Shown: piece by piece, positions 10,516 to 11,111 of the stretch
Layout: every line of letters starts with the position of its first letter
Numbering within the stretch: position 1 is the stretch's first letter
Origin: Candidatus Aenigmatarchaeota archaeon
Lineage (GTDB): Archaea; Aenigmatarchaeota; Aenigmatarchaeia; QMZP01
Reading direction: 5' to 3'
DNA length: 11,111 nt
Assembly (NCBI GenBank): GCA_020343575.1
Contig: CP070801.1
Coordinates: 814,853-825,963, forward strand
The notes under the pieces: model-generated
Seen by the model: the letters and a program-made list of their open reading frames with translations, nothing else
The model's database searches: none
Told to the model about the DNA's origin: nothing
Program-made: the position numbers and the translations under genes

Positions 10516-11111
10516 ATGAAAACTCCCGAACTCACACCAAAAGAAGATCAAGTCCTTCGACTTCTCGTAAAGGGCAGAAGGGCGACCCAGATAGCAGTCG
10601 ATTTGAAGATCACAAGAGGTAGAGTATCCCAAATCATCAGAAGTTTGGTCGATAAAGACATCCTTTTTCCCTATGCTCGATCCTCCTATCAACCCTATCA
10701 ATTAACCATCATCGGATGCACCTACCTAAACATCTCTGGCTCACCCTCGGACCTAAACATCTCTCCCGAGGGTAGGGACACCCTAAACATTCCAATTTAC
10801 GCCGGACTCCACCGAATCAGCTACCGCTACGATGTCGAAAAATGGTCAGATACCTTCGAGCCAGATACCACTTGGCCTCTCAAGAATTGGCAGCCCGGTA
10901 AGAAGAATCTACCCCATTTGGAAATCCGAGTCGGAACTAGATGTTTAGAGTGCTGGTGGGATGAGCGTGATGCCAAGTCCGCACATGATGCAGAGGAACG
11001 AGCCAGATTGCGTTCCAAGGTGATCCAGCATGATTTGGAACAAGTAGGTTTCGTGTTCAAAGGCGATCCTGTGCGTAATCGGAGATGGAAACACAGCATC
11101 CTCAACGACCC
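10516..11111 (+). CDS. Helix-turn-helix protein, candidate replication initiator or autoregulator (3' end outside window)
   Basis: The frame is open from ATG 10516 to the right edge (198 codons). Residues about 21-48 form a helix-turn-helix (RRATQIAVDLKITRGRVSQI) of winged or sigma-4-like type. The central part has three LNI triplets (71-73, 80-82, 90-92), each encoded by an iteron copy in the same codon phase. Then come aromatic strands (HRISYRYDVEKW), LPHLEIRVG, a CLEC pair and a charged helix (about 150-175). Only a weak AGTAGG precedes the start. Iterons in front of and inside the gene suggest that the protein binds them, as plasmid and phage initiators or self-repressors do. No HUH, primase or ATPase motif is visible in the part present, so initiator is a hypothesis. 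Confidence 0.8.
   Translation, partial: MKTPELTPKEDQVLRLLVKGRRATQIAVDLKITRGRVSQIIRSLVDKDILFPYARSSYQPYQLTIIGCTYLNISGSPSDLNISPEGRDTLNIPIYAGLHRISYRYDVEKWSDTFEPDTTWPLKNWQPGKKNLPHLEIRVGTRCLECWWDERDAKSAHDAEERARLRSKVIQHDLEQVGFVFKGDPVRNRRWKHSILND
10726..10792 (+). repeat. Three direct iterons inside the HTH gene
   Basis: CTAAACATCT lies at 10726-10735 and 10753-10762, and CTAAACATTC (8 of 10 matching) at 10783-10792. Start spacing is 27 and 30 bases. All three are in the same codon phase, so a protein-level repeat could explain part of this. Confidence 0.6.
10743..10773 (+). repeat. Perfect 8-bp hairpin with an iteron in its loop
   Basis: ACCCTCGG (10743-10750) pairs perfectly with CCGAGGGT (10766-10773). 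The 15-base loop contains the whole CTAAACATCT copy at 10753-10762. A second small stem (TAGGG/CCCTA, 10773-10785) abuts it. Confidence 0.6.
10939..10948 (-). repeat. Inverted iteron copy
   Basis: AGATGTTTAG is the exact reverse complement of the iteron. With two flanking bases it matches copy 2 (CTAAACATCTAG) over 12 bases. It lies in a different codon phase from the LNI copies, so protein repetition does not explain it. Confidence 0.6.

Noticed and set aside
10487..10792. Iterons explained purely as a repeated LNI peptide
   Set aside because: Two copies are upstream of the gene and one is inverted in a different codon phase, so a DNA-level signal is needed.

Overview
The window looks like part of an archaeal mobile element, either a virus, a provirus or an integrative plasmid. 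Three things point to Archaea. TATA-box promoters sit at the right distance from start codons. Two divergent genes appear to be leaderless, with a TATA box about 26-35 bases upstream of ATG and no Shine-Dalgarno (SD) sequence. Transcription-end signals are bare T-tracts. The accessory character comes from a dense chain of very small genes joined by ATGA, TGATG, GTGA or TAATG overlaps, together with a tyrosine recombinase, a ParB-like protein, a DNA methyltransferase, two HNH nucleases and many small zinc-binding proteins. The host group cannot be fixed from this sequence; nothing here is clearly haloarchaeal.

Left part (1-1302): the end of an unrecognised gene, two membrane-protein genes coupled to it, a T-tract, and a small gene with its own TATA box and strong SD. 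A ribbon-helix-helix (RHH) regulator gene at 1274-1471 runs the opposite way. It shares a divergent promoter region (1472-1577) with the long rightward operon.

Main operon (1578 to about 10334): it opens with a second RHH gene broken by an in-frame TAA, followed by microproteins and the integrase (2464-3357). An open frame of about 390 codons lies over the whole integrase in another frame, starting at the preceding gene and stopping on the ATG of the next. After it come an HNH gene whose start codon is ATA instead of ATG, an ASCH-domain protein, ParB with a zinc finger, and zinc microproteins. Two hairpins each followed by a T-run lie at 6085-6245. Then follow a zinc protein, a beta-class methyltransferase with a zinc-finger insert, winged-helix proteins, a second HNH gene and a membrane-anchored protein. 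Two genes near 9 kb are each preceded by a copy of the same tiny open frame.

Right part (10392-11111): a 13-bp hairpin with TAATATTGC at the start of its loop, a T9 tract, and a gene for a helix-turn-helix protein running off the window. Six copies of the 10-mer CTAAACATCT lie in front of and inside this gene (five direct, one inverted), one of them in the loop of a second hairpin. This resembles an iteron-type replication origin or an autoregulatory operator.

The most interesting observations are the probable overprinted gene over the integrase, the iteron and hairpin region at the right end, and the tandem hairpins at 6.1-6.25 kb.
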